Shown: positions 34,996 to 42,863 of the stretch, one piece after another | How positions within the stretch are numbered: the stretch's first letter is position 1 | Layout: each line of letters starts with the position of its first letter | NCBI GenBank assembly: GCA_040882565.1 | Contig: JBBEAZ010000044.1 | Span: 1 to 64,000, forward strand | Source of the DNA: CF-162 sp040882565 | GTDB lineage: Bacteria; Chloroflexota; Dehalococcoidia; SM23-28-2; RBG-16-64-32 | DNA: 64,000 bases | Direction: 5' to 3' | Notes under the pieces: generated by a model | Told to the model about the DNA's origin: nothing | The model's database searches: none | The model's input: the letters and a program-made list of their open reading frames with translations, nothing else | Program-made: the position numbers and the translations under genes

Positions 34996-36360
34996 CTATG
35001 CAGCCCCGACTTGCCTTTCCGTCCCGACGAGCGCGCGCATCGTCTCAAGCGCTGCCGCCGTGCCGCTGCGGACGGCGCTCTCCATCGTCGCCGGCCAGCC
35101 GGTGTCGGTCCAATCGCCGGCGAGCGCAAGATTGCGCACCGGGGTGCGCTGCTTTGGGCGCAGACGCCTCACGCCGGGACGCGCTGCGAACGTGGCGTTG
35201 CGCTGCTTGACGACGATCGCGCGCACCAGCTCTGCCCCGCGCGTCGCTGGGAAAAGCGCGAGCAACTCCTTCTGGAAGTGATCGCGGATCTCGGTTGCCG
35301 GCAAGTCGACCCAGTCGTGCGCGCCGCTGAGGGAGATGTCGAGGTACTGCGGGCCGTCCTGCCGCCAGAGCAGCGATTTGTTGAAAACCCACTGGACGGG
35401 GGTGTTCAGGAAGGCCGCAAAGGTCCGGTTCCAGACCGGCCGGTCGTACCAGAAGTGGACGTTGACGATCGGCGAAGTCTCGATCTGCTTGATCCGCGCG
35501 AAGAACGGATCGTCCGCAACTGCCCCAGGCACGACGTCGAGCACGGATTCGGACGGCAGCGCGAGCACGTAGGCGTCGGCTGATACGTTTCCCCCGTCGG
35601 TGACCGCGTGTGCAACTTCGCCCGCGTTCGTCTCGAGGCCGCGGACGGTGACTTCGGTGCGCACTTCGCCGCCCCTCTCCTCAATGTACGATCGCGCCGC
35701 GCCCGCCAGCATTGACGAGAGGCCCATCTTCGCCCAGCCGACGTTGGCGCCGTCGCGGGAGCGCAGGAAGCCCTCCTGGAAGACCATCAGGGCGAGATCG
35801 GCACTGACCCGCGAGACGTCGTCGTTGAGCGTCGGCTGGACGATCAGGTTCCAGAGGCTACGGATGGCGTGCGGGCTCTGCTTGCGGGCGGCGAGCCAGT
35901 CCGCAAACGTGATGTCGTCCAGTTCGGGGTGCTTGGCGCGGTCGGTAGAGCGGACCTGCGCAAAGGCGTACATCGCCAGCACCTTCTCTTGCGGCGAGAG
36001 CGACTTGTACTTGAGCAGCGACGGCAGCAGGTGCGCAGGTGGTGGCAGGTTGGCGCCCGAGAGCACCGATTCACCCCAGACTTTGTCGACAACGGGCACC
36101 CGGAAACGCCGCTGCAGGTGGACGCGGTCGCGGACGCCGAGCCGCTCCAGCAGGCGGATGTACTCCGTGCAACAGCCCAGGAACACGTGCTGCCCGTTGT
36201 CGATCTCCACGCCCGCCGCGTCGTACGAGTACGATCGCCCACCAAGGTGCGGCCGTTTCTCGAGTAGTGTGACGCCGACGCCGGTGTCGGCCAGCTCGCA
36301 GGCTGCGGTGATGCCGGCGAGACCGCCGCCGATGACAAGCGCTGTTGTGCGCTCGGTCAT
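34996..36360 (-). CDS. hpnE: Hydroxysqualene dehydroxylase HpnE (FAD-dependent)
   Basis: A 454-residue flavoprotein of the phytoene-desaturase/amine-oxidase type. The FAD-binding GGGLAGITAACELADTG and EKRPHLGGRSYSY are at the N-terminus and the C-terminal LALAGDWTDTGWPATMESAV closes the FAD site. HpnE reduces hydroxysqualene to squalene. Its ATG overlaps the hpnD stop (ATGA), and hpnC-hpnD-hpnE is the standard three-step squalene route from farnesyl diphosphate. Confidence 0.95.
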   Translation of the reverse strand: MTERTTALVIGGGLAGITAACELADTGVGVTLLEKRPHLGGRSYSYDAAGVEIDNGQHVFLGCCTEYIRLLERLGVRDRVHLQRRFRVPVVDKVWGESVLSGANLPPPAHLLPSLLKYKSLSPQEKVLAMYAFAQVRSTDRAKHPELDDITFADWLAARKQSPHAIRSLWNLIVQPTLNDDVSRVSADLALMVFQEGFLRSRDGANVGWAKMGLSSMLAGAARSYIEERGGEVRTEVTVRGLETNAGEVAHAVTDGGNVSADAYVLALPSESVLDVVPGAVADDPFFARIKQIETSPIVNVHFWYDRPVWNRTFAAFLNTPVQWVFNKSLLWRQDGPQYLDISLSGAHDWVDLPATEIRDHFQKELLALFPATRGAELVRAIVVKQRNATFAARPGVRRLRPKQRTPVRNLALAGDWTDTGWPATMESAVRSGTAAALETMRALVGTERQVGAA

Positions 36361-37217
36361 CCGACTACGGACCGTACGAGTTCACGGCCCGCCAGCACGA
36401 GCTTCTGACCCGTGCTGGGCCCAACGCGACGCCGGAAAACCACACCGGGGCTGCGCTCAATCTCGTCCAGGATGCTGCTATAGATGCTGGACATCACACT
36501 GACGCAAGCGCGCGCGCGCACCGGCAACAGGGGCAACAGGCGCCGCCCGCTGGCGTAGTACTCGCGGGCGCGGTGGGTCTGAAAAGCGATCATCCGCCGG
36601 AAGCCGGGCGAAGTCCGGCCGGCCAGCAAGTCTGCCTCCGGATAGCCAAACCATTCGAGTTCGTCCTGCGGCAAGTAAACGCGGCCGCGGGCGCCATCTT
36701 CCGCGATGTCGCGGAGGATATTCGTTAGCTGGAGAGCGATGCCGAGATCGGCGGCGTACTCGCGGGCTCGCTCGCCGCCCTCGTAACCGAAGATCTCGAC
36801 GCAGATGAGGCCGACAGTCGAAGCGACGCGGTAGCAGTACTCGCGGAGGTCGTCGAAGGTCTCGTAGCGGCGCACGGTCAGGTCCATGCGCATTCCGTCG
36901 ATCAGGTCGAAGAAGTGCTGCGCTGGCACCTGGTGGCGGCGCATCGTCTCGGCCAGGGCTTCGAAGACGGGGCCGTCCGGGTCGCCAGCAAGACAGCGCT
37001 TGAGGGCGTCCTCGATCCCGGCAAGGCTGCGCTCAGCCTCGTCGCGTGGGAGGTCCCCGTCGACAATGTCGTCGCACTCGCGCGCGAAAGCGTAGGCGGA
37101 AAAGATGGCGCGGCGCCTCGAGTGCGGCAGCAGCAGGAAGCCGTAGTAGAAGTTAGCCGCCTCCGCCCGCGTGACCTCGCGGCAGTGCTCGTACGCCGCG
37201 TCGAGGCCGTTTCTCAT
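36357..37217 (-). CDS. hpnD: Presqualene diphosphate synthase HpnD
   Basis: A 286-residue squalene/phytoene-synthase-fold protein. First Asp motif is ARECDDIVDGD, second is LRDIAEDGARGRVYLPQDE. The start at ATG 37217 makes a TGATG junction with the hpnC stop. Longer in-frame upstream codons overlap hpnC and are not needed. HpnD condenses two farnesyl diphosphates to presqualene diphosphate. Phytoene synthase is excluded mainly by the hpnC and hpnE neighbours. Confidence 0.93.
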   Translation of the reverse strand: MRNGLDAAYEHCREVTRAEAANFYYGFLLLPHSRRRAIFSAYAFARECDDIVDGDLPRDEAERSLAGIEDALKRCLAGDPDGPVFEALAETMRRHQVPAQHFFDLIDGMRMDLTVRRYETFDDLREYCYRVASTVGLICVEIFGYEGGERAREYAADLGIALQLTNILRDIAEDGARGRVYLPQDELEWFGYPEADLLAGRTSPGFRRMIAFQTHRAREYYASGRRLLPLLPVRARACVSVMSSIYSSILDEIERSPGVVFRRRVGPSTGQKLVLAGRELVRSVVG

Positions 37218-38122
37218 CAACGCGCCCTCACGGGCAACGGCAACACGCCGCGCAGGCCCAGCAGGGCCTTGCGCCGACGCGTTAGCTGCGGGCGGCTGGT
37301 GAGCACGTCGTGCCCGCATCTCGCGATCTCATCGAGGACGGCGACACCGCCGAGCGTGAAGAGGCGCAGGTCTGTGCGCAGCCGCCCGTTAACGACACCA
37401 ATCAGCCCGAGCCCTTCCTCGAAGTATTCGCGCGTGCGCAGCACCTGAAAGGCGATCAGGCGGCGGAAGTCCGGCGTCACGCGCCGCTCTCGCAGGTCAT
37501 CCTCGGACACATTGAAGCGGTCGAGGTCCTCTTGCGGGATGTAGACGCGTCCCATCCCGAAGTCGACGGTAACGTCCTGACAGAAGTTGGTGAGTTGGAG
37601 CGCCGTGCACGTAGCGTCGCTCAGGCGCTGTCGCTCAATGTCGCGGTAACCGAAGATGTAGAGCACGATGTGCCCGACCGGGTTGGCAGAGTACGAGCAG
37701 TAGTCGAGCAGTTGATCGAACGTCGCGTAGCGCGCCACCGATTGGTCGCGCCTGTTCGCCTCGATCAGGCGCAGGAACGGCTCGATCGGGATGTCGAAGC
37801 GGCGGACGGTGTCCTCAAGCGCGATGAAGCGCGGATCCGCGGGTTCGCCGTCGTAGCAGGCGCGGAGTTCGCGCTCCCAGTCATCGAGGAGCGCCAAGCG
37901 GTCGCCCTCAGCCTCATCGCCGAGGTCGTCTACGCCGCGGCAGTAGGCGTAAACGGCGTACATGTGTGGACGCAGCGATCGCGGAAGCAGCCACGAGACG
38001 ACCGGGAAGTTCTCATAGCTACCCAGTGCGATGCGGCGGCAACGCTCATTCGCTTCGTCGAGGCTGGGCCGGCGAGAGACGACAGGTGCGGGCGCGACGG
38101 GAGTTCGGGGCACGCCCCTCAT
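37217..38122 (-). CDS. hpnC: Hydroxysqualene synthase HpnC
   Basis: About 301 residues, squalene-synthase fold: RGVDDLGDEAEGD is the first Asp motif and CQDVTVDFGMGRVYIPQED the second. HpnC turns presqualene diphosphate into hydroxysqualene. The ATG at 38122 is the conventional start, but a strong promoter has its -10 over this codon, so translation may begin at the GTG at 38113 on a nearly leaderless transcript. First gene of hpnC-hpnD-hpnE. Confidence 0.93.
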   Translation of the reverse strand: MRGVPRTPVAPAPVVSRRPSLDEANERCRRIALGSYENFPVVSWLLPRSLRPHMYAVYAYCRGVDDLGDEAEGDRLALLDDWERELRACYDGEPADPRFIALEDTVRRFDIPIEPFLRLIEANRRDQSVARYATFDQLLDYCSYSANPVGHIVLYIFGYRDIERQRLSDATCTALQLTNFCQDVTVDFGMGRVYIPQEDLDRFNVSEDDLRERRVTPDFRRLIAFQVLRTREYFEEGLGLIGVVNGRLRTDLRLFTLGGVAVLDEIARCGHDVLTSRPQLTRRRKALLGLRGVLPLPVRAR

Positions 38123-38148
38123 TCTATGAGGGGAGCACAAGCTGTCAA
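38121..38148 (-). promoter_or_regulatory. Promoter of hpnCDE, -10 overlapping the annotated ATG
   Basis: On the minus strand TTGACA (38143-38148), 16 bases, TAGAAT (38121-38126). The last bases of the -10 are part of the ATG at 38120-38122. A transcript from this promoter would begin near the GTG at 38113. Confidence 0.55.
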
Positions 38149-38168
38149 TGCGCCCCCGGGGCGTTGAC
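38144..38168. promoter_or_regulatory. Inverted repeat between divergent hpnC and DUF1059 promoters
   Basis: GTCAA (TG) CGCCCC C GGGGCG TTGAC: an interrupted palindrome that overlaps the -35 hexamers of both divergent promoters. The position suits an operator; no regulator can be named. Confidence 0.45.
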
Positions 38169-38192
38169 TGCATCCGTCAATCGCCATAGATT
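38164..38192 (+). promoter_or_regulatory. Promoter of the DUF1059 gene
   Basis: TTGACT (38164-38169), 17 bases, TAGATT (38187-38192), followed by AAGAAGGAGG just before the ATG at 38216. Confidence 0.5.
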
Positions 38193-38215
38193 CGAAGCGT
38201 AAGAAGGAGGCCATT

Positions 38216-38395
38216 ATGGGTAAGATCATCGACTGCAACAAAGTGAATCCGGCAAGCGGCTGCAACCACGTCGTGCGTGGCGAGACCGAAGAGGAACTGC
38301 TGAAGAACGCCAAGGAGCATGCGCTCGAGCACGGTTTCAAGGAGGTTACGCCGGAACTGGTCGCGATGATCAAGTCGAACATCCGGGAGGAATAG
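38216..38395 (+). CDS. DUF1059 small protein
   Basis: A 59-residue protein starting MGKIIDCNKVNPASGCNHVV and continuing RGETEEELLKNAKEHALEHG, the whole of the DUF1059 family pattern including its two Cys. A very strong ribosome site (AAGAAGGAGG, 6 bases from the ATG) and a good promoter suggest high expression. The function of the family is not established. It diverges from hpnC and ends 9 bases before the convergent pirin gene. Confidence 0.9.
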   Translation: MGKIIDCNKVNPASGCNHVVRGETEEELLKNAKEHALEHGFKEVTPELVAMIKSNIREE

Positions 38396-38404
38396 CCGGC
38401 ACGG

Positions 38405-39121
38405 CTACTCGACGCGGGTGCGGGTGCGGACTTCCATCATGATCAGCTCAGACGTTTCTCGGGCCTCGATTGTGACGTTTGGCTCGTCGTATATCAGCGC
38501 GGCGTCGCCGTTGTCGAGGTTGTTGCCGTTGACTGTGATGGCGCCTGAGATGACGAAGAGGTAGCCGCCGAAGTCTGGTTCGAACTCGTGCTCAACGCTC
38601 TTCCCGGCCTCAAGCCGCGATATGTACATCGCAGCATCCTGGTGGACGAGGAGGCTGCCGCCGTCGCGGTCCGAGCCGATCACGCGCAGCAGCTTGTTCG
38701 CGCGCTCCTCGACTGTCGTCTGCTTTGACTCGACCTCGGGCTCGAGGCCGTCCTCGCGCGGGATGACCCAGATCTGGATGAAGCGCACCGGCTCCGTCTC
38801 GGAGCCGTTCTGTTCGGAGTGGTAGGCGCCCTTGCCCAACGTCATCCGCTGGACGGAGCCAACCGGCATCGTGTACAGGTTGCCGAGGTTGTCCTCGTGG
38901 CGAAACGTGCCTTCCGGGATGTACGTCAGTGCTTCGACGTTGCGGTGCGGATGCATCGGCCAGATCGCCCCTTCGACCAGCACGTCGTCGTTGAAGACGC
39001 GCAACGTGCCGAAGCCCATGTACTCCGGGTCGTAGAACTCGTCGAAGGAGAAGTGCCACTTCGAGCGGAACCAGCCGCCGTCCTTGTAGTAGAGCGAGTC
39101 CGCCTTGCGTACCTTGATCAC
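38405..39121 (-). CDS. Pirin-like bicupin protein
   Basis: A 238-residue pirin-family protein. The N-terminal cupin has the metal ligands in MHPHRNVEALTYIPEG and AYHSEQNGS; the C-terminal cupin is SVEHEFEPDFGGYLFVI. Relatives show quercetinase activity or act as redox-linked cofactors. Start is GTG, overlapping the stop of the upstream OB-fold gene (GTGA), so it is coupled with two small genes of unknown role. Confidence 0.9.
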   Translation of the reverse strand: MIKVRKADSLYYKDGGWFRSKWHFSFDEFYDPEYMGFGTLRVFNDDVLVEGAIWPMHPHRNVEALTYIPEGTFRHEDNLGNLYTMPVGSVQRMTLGKGAYHSEQNGSETEPVRFIQIWVIPREDGLEPEVESKQTTVEERANKLLRVIGSDRDGGSLLVHQDAAMYISRLEAGKSVEHEFEPDFGGYLFVISGAITVNGNNLDNGDAALIYDEPNVTIEARETSELIMMEVRTRTRVE

Positions 39122-39519
39122 GATGCGCCCCCACTTCTCTTGGCAGGGTGCTCCCAGGCCTCCAACCGCCCGGCACGCCGGCCCTTCTTGCGCTGGATGC
39201 CAGACAGAATCTTGAACGTCCGCTCGATGTACGCCTCGTCCTGCGGCACACCGACATCGTCAACGGGTGCGACCGAGCCGCCAGCGGCGATCGACACGCT
39301 CGTCCAGCCGCCGGGATACTGTTGAACGGACGCGTTGCGGAACTCGTACGATTCTCCCTCTTCGACGGTCGCATCGCCCAGCTCGATCCGCATCAACCCG
39401 GACTCGTCGCCGACGAGCGCCATGCGCAGACCGCCGATCTCCCAGAGCCGCAAGACACGTGCGCGGAACGTCGCAGTCTCGCCGGGGGCGAGCGTCTTCA
39501 ACTCCTTGACGGTGGGCAT
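39118..39519 (-). CDS. Putative OB-fold protein
   Basis: A 133-residue protein. Residues 10-70 (GETATFRARVLRLWEIGGLR, then MALVGDESGLMRIELGD, then GESYEFRNASVQQY) read as the five-strand pattern of nucleic-acid-binding OB folds like those in single-strand DNA-binding proteins. The C-terminal 40 residues are basic (RKKGRRAGR). It is the middle gene of a three-gene operon with a 99-residue unknown protein and a pirin. DNA or RNA binding is inferred from fold only. Confidence 0.65.
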   Translation of the reverse strand: MPTVKELKTLAPGETATFRARVLRLWEIGGLRMALVGDESGLMRIELGDATVEEGESYEFRNASVQQYPGGWTSVSIAAGGSVAPVDDVGVPQDEAYIERTFKILSGIQRKKGRRAGRLEAWEHPAKRSGGAS

Positions 39520-39522
39520 CGT

Positions 39523-39822
39523 CTACTTGCCGTCCAGCCAGTGGATCACTTCGCCGATGTTCTCGCGTAGGCTGGTCCGCGCCTCGGTGATCAGCCAGCG
39601 GTAGCAATACATGGCGTCGTAGCCCTTCGGCGCGTAGTCCTCCCAGGCGAGCACCCAGGCCCGTCCCTGGGCGCGGTTTGGCCAGCCCTCGCTGGGCAGC
39701 AGGTGCACGTAAACTGAGGCCCCGTCGTCGGTCAATTCGATGCCGCCGGCCTCGAGAAGATCCGGCCGGTCATTCTCTGCGAGGAGGTGACGGAGTTCGC
39801 GTTCGAGAAATCGCAGCGCCAT
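39523..39822 (-). CDS. Hypothetical 99-residue protein
   Basis: Not recognised. Soluble, acidic and aromatic-rich (GYDAMYCYRWLITEARTSLRE), with no membrane segment or Cys pair. It starts with MALRFLERELRHLLAEND and ends 3 bases before the OB-fold gene on the same strand, so it probably belongs to that operon. Confidence 0.7.
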   Translation of the reverse strand: MALRFLERELRHLLAENDRPDLLEAGGIELTDDGASVYVHLLPSEGWPNRAQGRAWVLAWEDYAPKGYDAMYCYRWLITEARTSLRENIGEVIHWLDGK

Positions 39823-39857
39823 ACACTCTTATCCTACATCCGGCGCGCGGGCGCTAC

Positions 39858-40877
39858 TCAGGCGTAGAACGTGTTCGCGATCGCCGCCCCGTACGCCAGC
39901 AGCTTATCGGCGCCGAGGTTGTACGCCGGTGGCACAAGGGTCAGCGAGTCGGCCACATCGTAGACCGGGGCGATGCGCTTCCGGACATCGTCGGCTGAGC
40001 CACAGAGAACGAACGTCTCGGCCATCTCGTCAGTCACGTGTTCCGAGGCCGCGATGTAGTCGCCGTTCTGCACGCCCTCCTGCAAGAGCGCCGCTTCCTT
40101 TGCGAAGCCGTGCGCGGCGAAAAACTCCTCGTACTGCTTGATGCCGCCGTAGAACGCAACCGTCGCACGCGCATCCTGGATGGCCTGGTTCTTGTCCTTG
40201 TTGATGGCGACCCAGAGCCAGACGTTGAACTCGATATCGCTGCGCTGTTTGCCGCCGCGACCGAGCCCGCGCTTGAGGTAGTCCGGGATCTTCTCGGTGC
40301 ACCATTCGACAGACCAGATCGGGTGGCCGAGGACCCCGTCCGCGATCTCGGCAGCGAGGCTGACGAGCGGCCCCCGCAGCGCGGCGATCCAGACCGGGAT
40401 GTCGGTCCGGACCGGCATCGAGGTCGGCTGCAGCTCGCTCCAGTCGTGCTGGTGGTACTTGCCGTCGTAAGTCGTCAGATCACCGGTGTGCGCCTTCGCG
40501 TTGACGAGGCGCACGATCTCGACAACCTCCCGCATGTGCTCCAGCGGCTTCCCGTACTCCGCGCCAAAAAAGCCCTCGCTCCAGGACTGGACGCTCGTAC
40601 CAAGACCAAGCGTGAAGCGGCCGTTGCTCAGACGGTCCATGTCCATCGCCGCCATCGCCGTCTCGAACGGGCTGCGCACGAACGCGATGGCGATGCCCGA
40701 GGCCAGGCGGACACGATGCGTAACGGCAGCGGCCACAGCCAGCGGGATGAAGGGCGGCCCGTAGACCTGCGGCGCGAAGACGCCTTCGAGACCAGCGTCC
40801 TCCGCCATCTTGGCCTGCATCGTGACGATGGGTGCGGGCAGCGGTGAGACGATCCCCCAGAACTTCGGTTTATTCAT
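39858..40877 (-). CDS. LLM-class (F420-type) oxidoreductase
   Basis: A 339-residue luciferase-like TIM barrel. It has AAVTHRVRLASGIAIAFVRSPFETA, the phosphate/flavin contact region, and LSNGRFTLGLGTSVQSWSEGFFG, typical of F420-dependent members in Actinobacteriota and Chloroflexota. Substrate unknown. F420 rather than FMN is inferred from this subgroup. It stands alone, about 35 bases from the upstream end of the small hypothetical gene. Confidence 0.9.
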   Translation of the reverse strand: MNKPKFWGIVSPLPAPIVTMQAKMAEDAGLEGVFAPQVYGPPFIPLAVAAAVTHRVRLASGIAIAFVRSPFETAMAAMDMDRLSNGRFTLGLGTSVQSWSEGFFGAEYGKPLEHMREVVEIVRLVNAKAHTGDLTTYDGKYHQHDWSELQPTSMPVRTDIPVWIAALRGPLVSLAAEIADGVLGHPIWSVEWCTEKIPDYLKRGLGRGGKQRSDIEFNVWLWVAINKDKNQAIQDARATVAFYGGIKQYEEFFAAHGFAKEAALLQEGVQNGDYIAASEHVTDEMAETFVLCGSADDVRKRIAPVYDVADSLTLVPPAYNLGADKLLAYGAAIANTFYA

Positions 40878-40920
40878 GCCGCGAGTCTGTCACCCACTGC
40901 TACACACGTCAATCTTGAGA

Positions 40921-41325
40921 ATGATTAACAACGGATCTCGTAACGCGTCGTTGTACTTGATGATGTTTCGAATAGTCCCAGCACTGCTCGCGCTAAGCCT
41001 GGTCGGAGCCAAAGGTGGCTGTTTTGAGGAACTGATCGCTGAAATGCGATTCGTCAATTCCACTGGTTCCGACCTGTGCGTCTCTCTGAATGTTTCCGAT
41101 CCTGACTGCCGTACCGATATCAAGGCGCACACAACCGCCAGATGGCATCCAGAATGCGCCAAACAGCAATCCATTACCGTCGTAATCAGTGTCCGAGAGA
41201 CAGGCACGGTGATTTATCGACGAACGGAGCCATGCATCGACTGGGAGGACGCAGACGCAACCTTCATCATCAAGCGCCTCGATGGCGAGTATGTAGTTAC
41301 TGATAGCATGCCGGCCGAGCCATAG
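40921..41325 (+). CDS. Hypothetical secreted protein (about 134 aa)
   Basis: Not recognised. A hydrophobic start (FRIVPALLALSLVGAKGGC) looks like a signal peptide, followed by a Cys-containing domain (Cys at SDLCVSL, SDPDCRTD, HPECAKQQ, TEPCIDWED), suggesting two disulfides outside the cell. The start could be ATG 40921, 40960 or 40963; none has a strong ribosome site. GC is lower than in the flanking genes. Confidence 0.6.
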   Translation: MINNGSRNASLYLMMFRIVPALLALSLVGAKGGCFEELIAEMRFVNSTGSDLCVSLNVSDPDCRTDIKAHTTARWHPECAKQQSITVVISVRETGTVIYRRTEPCIDWEDADATFIIKRLDGEYVVTDSMPAEP

Positions 41326-41375
41326 CTAGAGCGCCTCGACATCCCCAGCGCGCCGGTGCTACAGTTTGGCGCGCT

Positions 41376-42863
41376 ATGCCTGACTTCGTCCTTGCCCTCG
41401 ACCAGGGCACGTCCTCCTCGCGCGCGATCCTCTTCGACCACGGCGGCAACATCGTGTCAGCCTCCCAGCAGGAGTACGCGATCCAGTACCCGCAGCTCGG
41501 CTGGGTGGAGCAGCACGCCGAGGACATCTGGTCGACCCAGATCTACACGGCGCGCGACGCGCTGACGAAGGCCGGCGCCACCCCCGCCGACGTCGCCGCT
41601 ATCGGCATCAGTAACCAGCGTGAGACGACCGTCATCTGGGACCGCGACGGCAAGCCAATCGCGCCCGCGATCGTCTGGCAGGACCGGCGCACGGCAGCGC
41701 TCTGCGACGAAATGCGCGCGCAAGGGCTTGAGGAGAAATTCCGTGAGCGCACCGGCCTCCTCCTCGACCCGTACTTCTCCGGCACGAAGGTGAAGTGGCT
41801 GCTCGACAACGTGCCCGGCGCGCGCAAGCGGGCGGAGGCCGGCGAGCTGATGTTCGGCACCGTCGACGCGTGGGTGCTGTATCGCCTCTGTGGCGTCCAC
41901 GCCACGGACTACACGAACGCCTCCCGCACGCTGATGTTCAACATCGTCGAGCGCCGCTGGGACGAGGAGCTCCTCGCTGCCCTGGACGTGCCCGCGGCGC
42001 TCTTGCCTGCTGTCCACGCGTCCTCGGGGACCTTCGGCGAAACTGAGTTGCTCGGCGGGCGAATCACCGTCGCGGGCGTGGCCGGCGACCAACAGGCGGC
42101 GCTGTTTGGGCAGGCCTGCTTCCAGCCCGGCATGGCGAAGAACACCTACGGCACCGGCGCGTTCCTCCTGATGAACACCGGCGACAAGCCTCCGCATTCG
42201 CAGTCACTGCTGACGACAATCGCCTGGGGCCTATCGAAGGGCGACCGCGACGAAGTGACGTACGCGCTCGAGGGCTCGATCTTCATCGCCGGCGCGGCAA
42301 TCCAATGGCTGCGCGATGAACTCGGTCTGTTCCCGACCGCCGCCGACTGCGAGCCGCTCGCGGCAAGCGTCCCGGACTCGAATGGCGTCTACGTCGTGCC
42401 GGCGTTCGTCGGCCTCGGCGCGCCGCACTGGGACCCGCACGCGCGGGGCGCGATCCTCGGCCTGACGCGAGGTGCGAACCGCGCACATATCACGCGGGCG
42501 ACGCTCGAATCGCTCGCCTACCAGGTGCGCGACGCCGTCGAGGCGATGGAGCGCGACAGCGGCACGCCGCTCACGGAGCTACGCGTGGACGGCGGCGCGG
42601 CGGCGAACAACTTGTTGCTGCAGATGCAAGCGGACATCCTCGGCCGTGACGTCGTGCGGCCGGCGTGCCTGGAGACGACGGCGCTCGGCGCGGCCTACCT
42701 GGCGGGCCTCGCGACGGGCTTCTGGAAGGACCGCGACGACGTGACGAACAACTGGCGCGAGGAGCGGCGCTTCACTCCGCAGATGCCCGAGGACCAGCGC
42801 GAGAAGATGTACGCGGGCTGGCAGCGGGCCGTCGAGCGCGCGAAGGGCTGGGCTACGGACTAG
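41376..42863 (+). CDS. glpK: Glycerol kinase
   Basis: A 495-residue FGGY kinase of normal length. LALDQGTSSSRAILFD is the first phosphate loop, AIGISNQRETTVIWDRDGK and TVDAWVLYRLCG are glycerol-kinase specific, and LRVDGGAAANNLLLQMQADILG closes the ATP site. It phosphorylates glycerol to glycerol 3-phosphate. No glpF or glpD is next to it. Its stop overlaps the convergent beta-lactamase-fold gene by 11 bases. Confidence 0.96.
   Translation: MPDFVLALDQGTSSSRAILFDHGGNIVSASQQEYAIQYPQLGWVEQHAEDIWSTQIYTARDALTKAGATPADVAAIGISNQRETTVIWDRDGKPIAPAIVWQDRRTAALCDEMRAQGLEEKFRERTGLLLDPYFSGTKVKWLLDNVPGARKRAEAGELMFGTVDAWVLYRLCGVHATDYTNASRTLMFNIVERRWDEELLAALDVPAALLPAVHASSGTFGETELLGGRITVAGVAGDQQAALFGQACFQPGMAKNTYGTGAFLLMNTGDKPPHSQSLLTTIAWGLSKGDRDEVTYALEGSIFIAGAAIQWLRDELGLFPTAADCEPLAASVPDSNGVYVVPAFVGLGAPHWDPHARGAILGLTRGANRAHITRATLESLAYQVRDAVEAMERDSGTPLTELRVDGGAAANNLLLQMQADILGRDVVRPACLETTALGAAYLAGLATGFWKDRDDVTNNWREERRFTPQMPEDQREKMYAGWQRAVERAKGWATD

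Noticed and set aside
38610..39374. 254-codon minus frame overlapping the pirin and OB-fold genes
   Set aside because: Out of frame with the clear pirin motifs; Arg/Pro-rich composition typical of shadow frames.
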